Positions 22,279 to 34,055 are shown, numbered from the stretch's first letter. The stretch: 64,000 nt of DNA from Atherinomorus stipes (GCA_023101725.1 JALJCO010003963.1:62001-126000); one strand, 5' to 3'. Numbers and translations are program-made. The notes: generated by a model from the letters alone, not told the origin.

Positions 22279-24179
22279 TGGTTAATGTCAGCTTTAACCA
22301 GCATGATGCTGCGGCTGCAGATGCTCTGATTCATGTCTAGAATAACTGTGTTGATGTTGATTGTTATTTAATTAGATAATGAAAACTTGACAAGTTTCCT
22401 TCACACCTCATGAGTTATTTGCAAAGTCTCCTCCAAATATTTTGCGCATTCTGGCAGAAACGCCCAAATTGCATATTTATCTACAGCAGACACGCAGAAT
22501 GGATTGCGGGACTATTTTACCGGGTAACAGACGCAAACCTCCCTTTGCCCTGTTTAGCAATCAGCTCCTGTGGATTATTGTGTATGTAATGAAGATAGCG
22601 CTCGTTTTAGCGTGCGCAAACCGTTCACAAATCAATAAATTTTTTTAAAGGTTTTTTAGAAAACATTTTAACGTTAACTTGTAATTTAGGGGGTGTTACT
22701 TAAAATGAATACTTCAGTGAACTGAAAAGTTCATGCGAAATAGACTCAAATAATCATCTTACTTTACTTAAGAAATTGAGGAAACTGGTTGCCTCAAAAG
22801 TTTAAATCTCAACCTATCTGGGTTTGGAGTGAACTTAACATAGCTATTCCACTGAACTTAAAAACTGAACCGAAATACACTCATGTTACTTGAAATTTTG
22901 AGAGCAACCGGTTTCCCCAAATATTTTCAGTAATGTCAACTTGTCCGGGCTTAGAGAGCAGCCAGCTTAGTTTTCACAAACTGTCTGTTTTCATTCTAAG
23001 AGTTTTATAATGTGATTGCATGTCTCCATCCTTTGAAAGTGAGATCATTATTTTGGATTTTTACTCACCAAATCAAAAACTAAACTGGTTACAATTTACT
23101 TCTGTACAAAACAACTTTACTCCAAATATTTTTATGCAAAAAAAAACTCAGTATAAGAATAAAGGCTGATGAAACGATATATGTAGCTATAAAATCTAGT
23201 TTATGGGATTTTTTTTCTTCAGTGCAGGAAACATACAGATTTACAGTAAAAATATAAATGGAAATAGAATAAATCTGAGCTACATCAGAGTAAATTTTTG
23301 TAAATGTTTTGGGACTCTTCTTCTTCTGGACAACATTCTGCCTACAGATGCGTTAACATGACAGAAGCGTGTCAGACATCAGACTCCCATGATGCACACA
23401 TGTCTTCTGAAAGCAGCGTGGATGATCTGGATATAAAAAAAAGGGCTCACAACTGAGATCCGATTCTTATTGTTAATTTATAAGAGCTGTTCAAAAGAAT
23501 CGATTCGGTCATGAATGTCACATCTCTACTTTCCATCGGATCTGTTCAGATATTGAGCCTGCACCGGCACCAGATCCATATCCGGGGGTGTACTGGGGCA
23601 AAATGATGACCCAAGTGTTTATTCCTGGACTGCTCACTCTGCTCACAGGTTTGTGTGTTCAGAGAGTGTTTTACAAGACCAGTACGTCATTAAATAACCC
23701 ATTTAAAAATTTGAACCACCATACAGTACACTCTCAAAAGTAGAGGTATGAGACAGGAACATATCTGTACCTGTAGGTATTTTTTACAAATGTTCTCTCA
23801 AAAGTACAATATTGGTCTTTATGAGGCCAGAAGTACCTATATACTATGAAAAAGGGTCCAAAGTAATATAAAGTACAAATTTGTACGATTTCAACTCAAA
23901 GGGTACCTGCAGCATTGAAAAATGTGTGTAGCTTGTACAATAACTATAATTAGCAGTAATTCTAAACAGTAGTATAATTACAGTTACTGTATTATCATTT
24001 TCATAATAATCTTAGTAATAATATTAATAATTATTTTTATAATTATATTATGTGTTTGGCCAAGTATTCATATAATAACTATGAATTTATTATTAGCATC
24101 TTTGATTGTTGTCATAATCTCTATTTTACTGACTTTTATTCATCATTTTTAATTGGTTTAATTGTACTTTAACTGGTAC
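22279..24179. other. No gene seen
   Basis: The segment at 22437-22640 has a GC-richer, transposon-like composition (GCGCATTCTGGCAGAAACG) but no partner end. The remainder is AT-rich noncoding sequence without domains. Confidence 0.5.
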
Positions 24180-25245
24180 AGCTTGATAAGAGAGTGGAAC
24201 TGTGATAGGATGCCACCTGTGCAACAAACCCAGACGTGAAATTTCCTCGCTCCTAAATATTCCACAGTCAACTGTCAGCTGTATTATAAGAAAATGGAAG
24301 TGTTTGGGAACGACAGCAACTCAGCCACGAAGTGTTCGGCCACGTAAACTGATGGAGCGGGTCAGCTGATGCTGAAGCACATAGAACGAAGAGGTGGCCA
24401 ACTTTCAATCACTACAGACCTCCAAACTTCATGTGGCCTTCAGATCAGCTCAAGAACAGTGACAGAGAGCTTCATGGAATGGGTTTCCATGGCGACCAGC
24501 TGCATCCATCCATACATCACCAAGTGCAATGCAAAGCGTGGATGCAGTGGTGGAAAGCAGCCGCCACTGGACTTTAGAGCAGTGGAGGCGTTCTCTGGAG
24601 GACCAATCACGCTTCTCCATCTCGCAGTCTGATGGAGGAGTCTGGGTTTGGTGGTTGCCAGGACAACGGTACTTGTCTGACTGCATTATGCCAAGTGTAA
24701 AGTTTGGTGGAGGGGGGATTATGGTGTGGGGGTGTTTTCAGGAGCTGGGCTTGGCCCCTTAGTTCCAGTGAAAGGAACTCTGAACGCTTCAGCATACCAA
24801 GACATTCTGGACAATTCCATGTCCCAACTTTGTGAGACCAGTTTGGAGCTGGCCCCTTCCTCTTCCAACCTGACTGCGCACCACAAAGCAGGTCCATGAA
24901 GACCTGGATGCAGAGTCTGGTGTGGAGGAACTGGACTGGCCTGCACAGAGTCCTGACCTCAACCCCATAGAACACCTTTGGGATGAATCAGAGTGGAGAC
25001 TGAGAGCCAGGCCTTCTGGTCCAACATCAGTGTGACCTCACAAATGTGCTTCTGGAAGATGGTCAAAGATTCCCAGAAACACTCCTAAACCTTGTGGACA
25101 GCCTTCCCAGAAGATGAAGCTGTTCTAGCTGCAAAGGTGGACCAACGTCATCCTGAACCCTGTGGATTAGGACTGGGATATTACTGAAGATCATATGTGA
25201 GTCAAGGCAGGTGGACATTTACTTTTGGCGATATAGTTTATTTAC
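24180..25245 (+). pseudogene. Decayed Tc1-like transposon with transposase remnant
   Basis: The plus strand follows the standard course of a fish Tc1-like element: paired-type helix-turn-helix region (24220-24360), then a DDE-region segment with GGGIMVWGCFQ (near 24710-24742) and NPIEHLWD (near 24963-24985). The right end, ACTTTTGGCGATATAG, near 25221-25236, resembles the family's terminal repeat. Many small deletions shift the frame, and no left inverted end was found. The element cannot encode an active enzyme. Confidence 0.85.
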
Positions 25246-25728
25246 GGTCTTGAAAATATTCGACTTGAATTTATCAGTTTAACTTCTTAAAATATGTTAA
25301 ATTATGTCAAATTTTAAAATTTCTTCTAACAATCTGCTTAAGTGAAATGAAATTACATTTTCTCTTTTATTTTTCATGTAAAGTTCACATTAGTCATGTA
25401 AAATGACATTTTTTAAACACAGAAAAGTACCAACAAGATAAGAGGAAAACTGAATTATACAGAAGGGAAGTTTGAAATTACAGATGTGTTTTTTGACTTA
25501 GTGGATGAGCTCATCTCTATTCTCCGTCAGCCTCAGGGCGCTTCGGCAACATTCTGGAGTCTACCTGGTTCAATAAATGAGAATGCGTCGGGTCAGGTCC
25601 ATCATGGCTTCTGGTTGTAACACTTACATATTAATTAACGCTGTCCTATTTATTCAGGATTTATAATGAGGTTTTGTATAAGATTCTTGTCTTTTTAGTT
25701 TGCTCTGTGATCATTATGCGTATTTGAC
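25246..25728. other. No gene seen
   Basis: AT-rich sequence between the Tc1 remnant and the 620-bp TTAA-flanked element. Confidence 0.5.
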
Positions 25729-25732
25729 TTAA

Positions 25733-26352
25733 AGGGACACTGTGTAATCGGGAGCAGCTCCCTCGTACTTTTCATGCTGCATTTGCGTGAAACCGGGCAG
25801 ACCGACGACATCCGCTGCATGTAAAGTTATCACCAGCCTCTATGTGAAGACGTGGTCCGTCAGTTACAGTGACATCAGTCCACATCTGATTTGTTGTCAT
25901 GGCGATGTCGTATTGTTTTCCCTGACCCATGTTTTACCGTCTTTCGCTCGGCTTTATTGATTAAAATGACATCTGGTTTGTTACCAACGGCCGTCTGCCC
26001 GACTGCACGTGAACGCAGCATCAGTGAGACGCTGGTTTCTCCCACTGCAGCGCGGTGACTTTTCAAAGGCATTACCTCGAACTGAGCTGAAAACTCCGGT
26101 GTGTCCGGTGAGTTTCTGTGTTTTCCTACCGTCACGCTTCTCCCGAACGCAAAAACATGGCGATACGACATGGCAGCCTCCACCGAGCCGCCCCGCTCGA
26201 TGTATAAATGAATGATACGAACGGTGAATTTAGAACTTAGAGGAGCACTTCAGTTTGTTGATGGGAGTGATTACTGATTAATGAAAAAACACTTTTGAAC
26301 CAAATAATCAGTTTTTGTGAATAAAACACAGGAGAACTTACACAATATCCCT
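25733..26352. mobile_element. 620-bp TTAA-flanked MITE
   Basis: TTAA occurs at 25729-25732 and 26353-26356. The ends are inverted repeats: AGGGACACTGTGTAAT on the left and AGGGATATTGTGTAAG on the right read in reverse. No protein is encoded: a 102-codon minus-strand frame has no motif. TTAA duplications and the AGGG terminus fit a Kolobok- or piggyBac-derived MITE. Confidence 0.75.
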
Positions 26353-26553
26353 TTAAGTAAGTAAGTTAAGTAAGTGGAAATATAAATTAATAGTTGAATC
26401 TGTTAGTGTCGTATTCAGTGAGGCAAGTGAATACTTTGTAGGCTTTATGCACATCTCCAGTACTTCCTGAACTTAGTACTGCACCTTTGTTTCCTGTCTT
26501 TCATGATTGGATGAACTGATTAATCCAGGTGTGTCTGATCTCAGCAAATGGTC

Positions 26554-26625
26554 AGGAACCTGGTCTGGAGAGAAGGAACCGGGTCTGGAGAGGAGGAACC
26601 TGGTCTGGAGAGGAGGAACCGGGTC
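26554..26625. repeat. 20-bp minisatellite, array C (3-4 units)
   Basis: The same unit as arrays A and B (GGTCTGGAGAGGAGGAACC) occurs three to four times. The array ends directly at the truncated left border of the Tc1 composite at 26626. Confidence 0.9.
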
Positions 26626-26846
26626 AAACCTACATGGCCCTGTGTGAAAAGTGATTGCCACCTAAACCTAATAACTAATTGGGCCACCCTGAGCAGCAAC
26701 AACTGTAATACAGCGCTGTGGAGGAATTTTGTTCCACTCATCTTTGCAGAATTGTTGTAATTCAGCCACATTGGAGGCTTTTCCAGCATGAACCGCCTTT
26801 TTAAGGTCATGCCACAGCATCTCAATGGGATTCAGGTGGAGACTTT

Positions 26847-27852
26847 AGGCGCATTCGGACAGAGAGGTTCTAAGAACGCATTTCCTATAAGTATGCCTCC
26901 CGAGTTTAGTTATAACAACTACCCTTCGCCTTCAGTGTGCGTTCGCACATGAGGGAGGACCTCGTTAGGGACCATGTGTGACACAATCGTTCCGATAGAG
27001 ACAAATTTATGTCCCAGCAGATCTCATAAAAAACTGAGGTTTCTCATCTCTTTTATTCAAAGCTATCATAAAGCTAGCTTACCAGCTTTCCCTCATCACG
27101 GTCATTTGTGTCATGTAACGGAACAGCCCCCCAAGCTGCCCTAACGTCTTATTTACGTTTCATTGATGTCCGCCCGGACACTTTCGTGGACGGACCGGGG
27201 TTTGTTCACTAAAGTGGCGCAGATTGTACTAACACAATTTGCAACTGTATTTGGCTTTTCCATCTCTTTTTTATTCAAAGCTATTATAAAGCTAACTACC
27301 AGCTTTCCCTTCCTTTCCCTTGTTTACCTTTTGCTGAAGTGCGCCCGGAACCTTAGTGGGCGGTCCGTCCACTAAAGTGTCCGGGTGGCAGCTGCAGATT
27401 CTACAGCTATACATTGCAGCTGTATTTGGTCATTTAATTGATATGAAAATAATTGCTTTTGGACATTTCAAATTAGTTATTGATTCGGGACGTGCACCAT
27501 TGTGATCGATTTAATAATGAATTGGCACACTCCTATTGTAATAGTTCTTGCTGTTAATACGAACTCAGTAAACCGTTAAACAGCTTTGAGACTTTCTAAA
27601 TATGGCGGGGCTGGAAGAAGCAGAGCTCACGCAAGGGGCGGGGCTTGCCAGTTCTACCAATCACCAAACACCTACGTATTTCAGTTCCTATGGAACCCCC
27701 AAAAGACCCTGCCTCGGAGTAGGAGCTAAAAAGGTTCTAGGAACTGTGGTCCGAGGTCCCTAGTTCCTATATGTCCGAATGCACAAAAAAACGTCCCGGT
27801 TCCCAAAAAAGTTGTAGGAACTCCAAAAGGTTCCTACAGTCCGAAAGCGCCT
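26847..27852. mobile_element. 1,006-bp inverted-repeat element, probably Harbinger-type
   Basis: The ends are AGGCGCATTCGGACAGAG and, read in reverse, AGGCGCTTTCGGACTGTAG. The 3-bp duplication TTT lies at 26844-26846 and 27853-27855. Removing the element restores the Tc1 host word GACTTTGACC. Internally it has further inverted words such as CCCGGACACTT against AAGTGTCCGGG. No transposase is encoded. Confidence 0.8.
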
Positions 27853-27943
27853 TTTGACCAGGCCACTCCAAAGTCTTCATTTGTTTTTTTAAAGCCATTC
27901 ACAGGTGGGCTTGCTGGTGTGTTTTGGATCATTGTCCTGCTGC

Positions 27944-28650
27944 AAAAATAATAATCATGATTATTTTGATTGACATTGAAATCATGATTAATATAAACCA
28001 TTATTCATTGATTAAAAAAAGTGTTTTTTTTTTTTTTTTTTTGTTATACAGTTAAGATCCCCGAGGGGAAATTAGGGCTCTGCATTTTACCCATCTCTGT
28101 ACATTAGTACCAGAGAGCAGTGGGCTGCTACTTAAGGCGCCTGGGGAGCAGTTGGGGGATTAAGGACCTTGCTCAGGGGTCCACAGTGGTTCACCTAGGC
28201 GTCCTGTCGGGGACTCGAACCCGGGTCCTCCGCGCCAAAGCCCACAACGCTACCACTAAGCTACCCACTCCCCAAATAGACCATTTAAACCATCAAAACT
28301 CAACCTCCAGTGTAACTTTGAAAAAAAAAAACAACCACCGGAAATAAATTAGAAAAAAGTAAAGGAGTAAAATAATAATGATATATTAAAATAATAATAG
28401 CAATAAAAAACAAATACCTAGTCTACATGCATTCCTGTTCTATACTCCCTGCAGTTTGCTTCCTGTAACTCCACCAGTCTGTTCACTTCAGGATTCTTCT
28501 GGCTTCAGTGATGAACGAAAAATAGCATGTAGCATTTGCATACAAGCGGCGTTACACAAAACAATTGTTTTTCTTTGATTACATTGTTTTTATGATTGTG
28601 AGAAAGCAAAATTAAGAAACAATCAAAATTCGATTAATTGTCCAGGCCTA
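27944..28650. mobile_element. Truncated hAT-like fragment nested in the Tc1 element
   Basis: The insertion interrupts Tc1 between CATTGTCCTGCTGCA and CCGGACGTTCTCC. Its right side, CGATTAATTGTCCAGGCC, resembles ends of fish hAT elements (CGATTAAT..., ...GCC). No clean left end or duplication is visible, and some Tc1 sequence was lost at the junction. It contains a SINE at 28023-28274. Assignment to hAT is tentative. Confidence 0.45.
28023..28274 (-). mobile_element. tRNA-derived SINE of a second family, copy 1
   Basis: On the minus strand it starts GGGGAGTGGGTAGCTTAGTG, with an A box (TAGCTTAGTGGT) and a near-perfect B box (GGGTTCGAGTCCC), and ends in a poly(A) tail seen as a 19-bp T run at 28024-28042. 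It is about 85% similar by eye to 37989-38236. Transcription would be by RNA polymerase III, with mobilisation by a partner LINE. Confidence 0.85.
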
Positions 28651-28654
28651 CCGG

Positions 28655-29180
28655 ACGTTCTCCTTCAGGATTTTTTGGTAGAAGCAGAATTCATGGTTCC
28701 ATTTACCACAGCAAGTCTTCCAGGTCCTGAAGCAGCAAAACAGCCCCAGACCATCACACTACCACCACCATATTTTCCTGTTGCTATGATGTTCCTTTTC
28801 TGAAATGCCGTGTTACTTTTACGCCAGATGTAATGGGACCTCCACCTTCCAGAAAGTTCCACTTTTGTCTCGTCAGTCCACAGAGTATTTTCCCAAAAGT
28901 CTTGGGGATCATCAAGATGCTTTCTGGCTAAACTGAGACGAGCCTTTATGTTCTTTTTGCTCAGCAGTGGTTTTGGTCTTGGAACTCTGCCATGCAGCCA
29001 TTTTTGCCCCCCAGTCTCTTTCTGATGGGGGAGTCATGAACACTGACCTTCATTGAGGCAAGTGAGGCCTGCAGTTCTTGGATGTTGTTCTGGGGTCTTT
29101 TGTGACCTCTTGGATGAGTCGTCGCTGTGCTCTCTGTTTCTCATTTGTTCTTGAATTTCTTTGGATCGCAGCATGATGTC
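28655..29180 (-). pseudogene. Tc1-like transposase remnant
   Basis: The minus strand carries a typical Tc1 DDE-region segment: YIWRKSNTAF, then NIIATGKYGGG and SVMVWGCFAASGPGRLA, within 28665-28862. N-terminal residues near 29050-29175 correspond to the helix-turn-helix start (MLRSKEIQEQ). Frameshifts and a missing middle separate the parts. The enzyme would bind terminal repeats and cut at TA, but this copy is broken. Confidence 0.8.
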
Positions 29181-29202
29181 TAGTCAGGCAGGTCTTATTT
29201 AA

Positions 29203-29920
29203 AGGTTGAATATGGAATACGGACAGAACAGCGACATCACGTGTGTCTAGGTTGTAGTTGCAACGGCAGAAAAACAACTCCAGCCGCTGGGATGCCAGAA
29301 TCTGCCGATACGCAAGTGACCAACAGTCTGCAACATGTCCAACAGTCTGCAGCATGTCCAACAGTCTGCAACATGTCCAACAGTCTGCAGCATGTCCAAC
29401 AAGTAACACAGAGGAGTTTATAACTGACAGCTAACGTTAGCCATGTTAGCAAACAAGCGAGCTTACCGATCCCGGAGGAAAGTCGCCATTTCCGTGTTTT
29501 ACTCTGTGGAAAACGTTTATGTGGGTCCATTTAGTGAAGTCTTCACCTAAATTTACTCCAGGTTTTGCTCTTCTCAGGTCACTCCTCCTCAGAAACAGAT
29601 AACATCTCCAGGACTCTGAAGCAGCTGCTTCACTCGTCGTCTCCACGGTTTTCCCCCTGTACAAGCCTGACTATGACCAAAATATTGTTTCCACACAGAG
29701 ATCGTATTTGGCAACCTGCAATGGCAGCATGTATCGGCTTATAGACGTAAATAAAATGCCATTATCGAACCCGTCAAAATTGATTTTATAATTATTTTTA
29801 GGCTAAATGTAATTTTTCTTGGAAATGTATTTTCATTCTGTACACCCCCAAACGACCTGTGGTGGTATTTTTTTTTTTTTTTAAATATAGCTTTTAATAA
29901 AAATGTTCCATATTAAACCT
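29203..29920. mobile_element. 718-bp TTAA-flanked element nested in Tc1
   Basis: TTAA occurs at 29199-29202 and 29921-29924. The ends are AGGTTGAATATGGAATAC and, in reverse, AGGTTTAATATGGAACAT. Removing the element rejoins the Tc1 host text TTATTTAA-GTGATTTC. It carries a 19-bp tandem array at 29322-29402 and no recognisable protein. It is Kolobok- or piggyBac-like by duplication. Confidence 0.8.
29322..29402. repeat. 19-bp tandem array
   Basis: About four copies of CAACATGTCCAACAGTCTG, alternating CAAC and CAGC at the start so that the true period is a 38-bp dimer. It lies within the TTAA-flanked element. Confidence 0.9.
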
Positions 29921-30254
29921 TTAAGTGATTTCTTGATTAAGAACAGGTGTGGCAGTAATCAGGCCTGGATGTGGCTAGAGAAATTGAACTCAGCTTTCCA
30001 AAGATGTGATAAACCACACTTAATTTATGTTTTAACAAGGTGGGGGTGGCATCATTTTTTCACACATGGCCATGAAGGTTTGGATTTTTTCCCCTTACTA
30101 ATAAAAATCTTAATGTAAAAACTGCATTTTCTGTTGACTTGTGTTATATTTGTCTAATATTTAAATTTCTTCGATGATCTGAAACATTTAAGTGTGACAA
30201 ACATGCAAAAAAATAAGAAATCAGGAAGGAGGCAAACCCTTTTTCATACAACTG

Positions 30255-31455
30255 TAAACCCATGAGGAGGCGAGCTGACTGGGAGTTGTGGGAGCCGTGA
30301 AGGTGCGTATGGCAGCTGTAGCGTGGATGCTGGATGGAGGAAAAAAAACAGTAAAGAGGCTGTTCATTGTTTTGTTTTCCCCCTTCAGTTTTTTTCACGT
30401 CATCTTTCCCCTCCTCGTCCTCAGCAGCTCTAATCGCCTCCACACCACAAACACTTCTCTTATTCTCTTTGTGTTTTCTCTGGGATCCCGGGCAGCGGTG
30501 CATTCAGGTACCTGCATTTTGTGGGAACAGAAGGCAGATGTGGTGCAGGTCAGGAGGGAGGCATCAGCAGGCAAAGTTGGAGGAAGGAGGGGAGATGGCA
30601 CGTGGAGGCGTGTGGAGCTGCAGCGCTGTGGGAGGAGACGGGGGAGGCAAGAGGGGGAGAGGTCTGGGGGTTGATTTCCCTAAAAGCCTCACTTCTCAGA
30701 GCAAGCAAATTATCACCAGCATGCGTGGAACAAGGGCTATGCTTGGGGGTGAGCCACCCAGGAGAGGCCGAGCCTCGGGCGGTCTTCAGAAGACAGAAAC
30801 ACAGGAGGAGATAATGGGAGATGGTATCCACGGAGGAGACGCGTACGCTGAGGGCTGTGGAGCTCAGCAAAGTTAAGGGCTTTTTTGTTCTCCTGTTCAG
30901 CCGTCTGGCTGAAGCCCTGCCTCTGTCTTCTCTGCCTCCTGCAACACTCGTCTCCTCCTTGGCCTTCCTCCCTCTTTCTTTTCTGTCTGTCAATCCTCCC
31001 ATGCTCAGCTCTGTTTCTCTCTGACAAGGCCATCTGGAGACCTCCGTTAATGTGGTAGCAAAGCTCTTTAGGCGGACAGATCGCTCCTCAGACTGGTGAA
31101 GGACTCCCTCTCTCCTTTAGGCATCCTTTTTCTAACCTACCTCTCCTCTCTCCCACTCTGCCTGCAACTATTTATTCATGATAGATCGAGCTTCACAGGC
31201 CAGCCGATAACGCCGCTGTTGAGGTCTCTGTCTCTTTTTTTTCCTATCGTCCTCAGAATACCTGAAAAACGCTGTTTTTTTCTCTCTGATTTGCTCTGCT
31301 TCATTTCCATGAATCTATCTCGATGTCTTATCTTGGGCCTCATCTGGGCCTCGGTTATGTCACATGGACATTTTTGTCCTGATTAAGGGCACAGTCTCAT
31401 GGGTTTCCTCAAATGAACTAGACTTGAACAATCTGGATTCTTGCAGCAGGGGTTC
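30255..31455. other. No gene identified; G/A-rich unique sequence
   Basis: Open frames of up to 169 codons overlap on both strands around 30.3-31.0 kb, but they shadow one another, show low-complexity composition and lack domain motifs. The sequence does not recur elsewhere in the window. Functional noncoding sequence is possible but not shown. Confidence 0.45.
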
Positions 31456-32131
31456 GACAACTGCACGGTCTCATGTTGTTTTCTGAAACGTTTTCAGGAC
31501 GAAACTTTCGTCATCACGCCATGACGCAAGTAGAAAGAGGCGGCAAAACTTCAGTCCAGCTGGTGGTGTCACCACCTGTTAGTGTGATGTCTGTCACTGA
31601 TAGACAATCTATGTGTCTACAGGTGTCGTAGTTGACATTTGTGTAAATTTTCTTTGTTAAATGTTTAAATAAAGAGCGGCCCCTCGTGCAGCAGAGCATG
31701 CTGACCGAGAGAGAGCCAGCATGAAGGGTGTTCCGGCGAGAGACGAACAACCGCTGCCAGAGATCCAACACCAACCCCACCCGTCCCTCTTGCGTAAAAC
31801 GTTCCAGACTTTCCAATCGTGCAGACAGCCTCTTCCAACCGTTACATACTGACAACTGTTACGGACTTTTAGCGCGGTCACGTTGCACAAAAAATACAGA
31901 TCTAATCCTTTTTCTGGAGTTGAGAATTTTTTAACCATGACAAAAGTGTCCATGGGAACCCTACCCTAAAATGTTCTTGAGTCTAGAAAAAGGATCAGAT
32001 CCGTACTTTATGTGCCATGTGACCACGCCAAAAATTCAAACAGTTGTCAGAACGGAACAATGGAAGTTGGCTGCACGACTAAAAAGTCCAGAACGGTTAA
32101 ATGCAAAGGGTTGGGTGGGAGGTGAGAGAAG

Positions 32132-32164
<33 letters not shown>

Positions 32165-32437
32165 GAGAAAAAGAAAGGAAAAAGAAAGAAAGGAAGAAAG
32201 AGAAAAGAGAAAAGAAAAAAAAAGGGAAAAAGAAAAAAAGGGAAAAAAAGAAAAAAAGAAAAGAAAGAAAAAGAAAAAGAAAAAGAAAAAAAGAAAAAAA
32301 AAGAAAAAAAAAAGGAAAAAAAGAAAAAAAAAAGAAAAAAAAAAAAAAAGGTTATGCAGGCATTTTCTATTATGTGGCGACGACAGTTACAGGCTCAAAA
32401 CATTCCAGAAAACAACCATGAGACCGTGCAGAGTTGT
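31456..32437. mobile_element. Fold-back-like structure with outer and inner inverted repeats
   Basis: The outer ends at 31456-31495 and 32393-32437 are inverted repeats sharing GCACGGTCTCATG and TTGTTTTCTG. Inside, arms of about 160 bp at 31771-31936 and 31965-32122 are inverted copies with roughly 75-80% identity by eye and a 28-bp spacer. Between the inner arm and the right end lies a purine tract (32125-32350). No transposase is encoded. This fits a fold-back or hairpin DNA element; no target duplication is clear. Confidence 0.65.
32125..32350. repeat. 225-bp polypurine (A/G) tract
   Basis: An almost uninterrupted run of A with scattered G on the plus strand. It gives long lysine/glutamate-rich frames that are not genes. 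Such tracts can form triplex DNA. Confidence 0.92.
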
Positions 32438-32520
32438 TCAATTCTGACTCGTTTGAGAAAACCTGCGACCTCGTTTACATGAGTTTTAATTCCTCTTTAA
32501 TTCCAAATAAAAGTTAATTC

Positions 32521-32818
32521 TGCTTCAAAGCAGCTGTATCAGCTTTTTTAAACGTTCCAAAATTCAAATACAGGAATTTATGAGCAAAATATTCCCATCA
32601 CTACTATAGAAACAAATCTTGTGTAAATATTAGCTTTTTATGCGTCTAATTTCCAACACGGAAGTAAGATGGCTGACTGTACTGAACCACCGAAGCTCTC
32701 CGCCAATCTCACCATGTTTTACGTCCATTTCATGACCTTGACCCGGAACAGACACAGATTCTGAAGGTAACAGAATTGTTTTTAACACAGACTTCGTCAC
32801 TCACATGAACGTTATTGA
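32521..32818 (+). repeat. Partial copy of the TTAA-flanked element at 3.9 kb
   Basis: The words CAGCTGTATCAGCTTTT, TCCAACACGGAAGTAAGATG and CATTTCATGAC match 3938-4226 in the same order. Only the first 290 bp of the 995-bp element is present, and the end here reads TTCAAAGCAGC instead of TTTAAAGGAGC. Confidence 0.75.
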
Positions 32819-34055
32819 ATTAGCAGACAAGTCGCTGGTAAGTGGCTGGCAGTCGGCAGAAAGGGGAACATTTCATGCCCACATCTGTAGAGACCAAGAC
32901 TAAAAGTACAGGTACTTGATTAAATAAGTTACTTGAGAAGAAGCTGAAGTGTTCTTGAAGCTGCAGACTTATGTGGAAGTAATTAAATATTCTACATTTT
33001 TTGTATTTAAAGAATTTAGTAATTATTGTAGATTTTTTACTCAAGTACTGAAAGTAGAAGTACACCGCAAAAACTCAAATCTTATCAAGTATATTATTCT
33101 CATTTCTAGTCAAGATATCTCATCATTCTCAAAATGAGACAAAATTACTTAAAGAGAAACATTTCTGTGAGATATACAGTGGGCACAGAGGTATTCAGAC
33201 CCCTGTACACTTTAGTGTACCGCCCACGGGACGCCATGTATTTTTCATTAATAAATATGTATTTTGCTCAGTGTACATTCTAAGTACCTAAACACCATTG
33301 GAAAGCTGAGATTCTTGAGAATTGGCAATGGCTGAGTAGAAGGAGGGAGGGAGGGACAGAAAGAAACATTTCTGTCAAATGTTATGTTGTGAAACAAACT
33401 TCTTGTGGCTTTTTTAGCTAGTGAATAATTATTTTGCCACCAAAACTCTTCTCTCGGTGTTGTATTTGTTGTTTTGTAGAAGTAAACAGCTATTCAGATA
33501 ATGGAGGTGTCACTAATGTTAAAAAAAATATTGGCAACAAAAACCCTTTTCCACTTGAAGTGCATTGCAGCATTTAAAGCTTGTTTTCTCACCTTTTTGG
33601 TCAGAAACAGGCATTTTTGCTGCAACAAACCCATGTTCTACTGCAGATTACTGAAAAATGGAAAAAGCAAGAAACACATGGGTTTTTTGATAAAAGAAGA
33701 GAGTCTAAGCTTTCCTTTGGTACATTCAGTGTTTGCATAGGCATAGTACACAATATATTGTGGCTTTCCAAAAATCAGTGAAAAAGCTTAAAAATCCTGG
33801 CAATATGGAGCGCTCTGCTTGGAAAAGGTCTGGCAGTTAGTGAGTTAAAAAAGAAAAAGTGAAATATCACATGATCATAAGTATTCAGACCCTTTGCAGT
33901 GACTCATATTTAACTCATATTCTGTCCATTTCTTCTGATCCTTCTTGAGATGGTTCTACTCCTTCATTGGAGTTCAGCTGTGTTTAATTAAACTGCTTGG
34001 ACTTGATTAGGAAAGGCACACACCTGTCTATATAAGAGCTTCCAGCTCACAGTGC

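Larger units (their letters stand above)
26626..30254 (-). mobile_element. Tc1-like transposon with three nested insertions
   Basis: Minus-strand Tc1-like sequence appears in four blocks (26626-26846, 27853-27943, 28651-29202, 29921-30254) that join into the expected order of one element. The intact terminal repeat is on the right, ending in CAACTG before TA at 30255. The left terminal repeat is missing and the 20-bp minisatellite abuts instead. The insertions are a 1,006-bp Harbinger-like element, a 0.7 kb hAT-like fragment carrying a SINE, and a 718-bp TTAA-flanked element. Confidence 0.85.

Noticed and set aside
18453..22334. 1,293-codon minus-strand frame as a real collagen- or mucin-like gene
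   Set aside because: The frame is fully explained by a stop-free 20-bp unit. It has no signal peptide, non-repeat domain or splice context, and the plus strand is also largely open.
28023..28274. True tRNA gene on the minus strand
   Set aside because: The B box is near perfect, but the element has a poly(A) tail and a second copy at 37989-38236, so it is a SINE.
30288..31033. Overlapping frames of 97-169 codons as a host exon
   Set aside because: No recognisable domain, codon pattern or splice sites in a consistent frame.
31971..32447. Lysine-rich 158-codon frame
   Set aside because: It arises from the A/G tract and has no complexity outside it.
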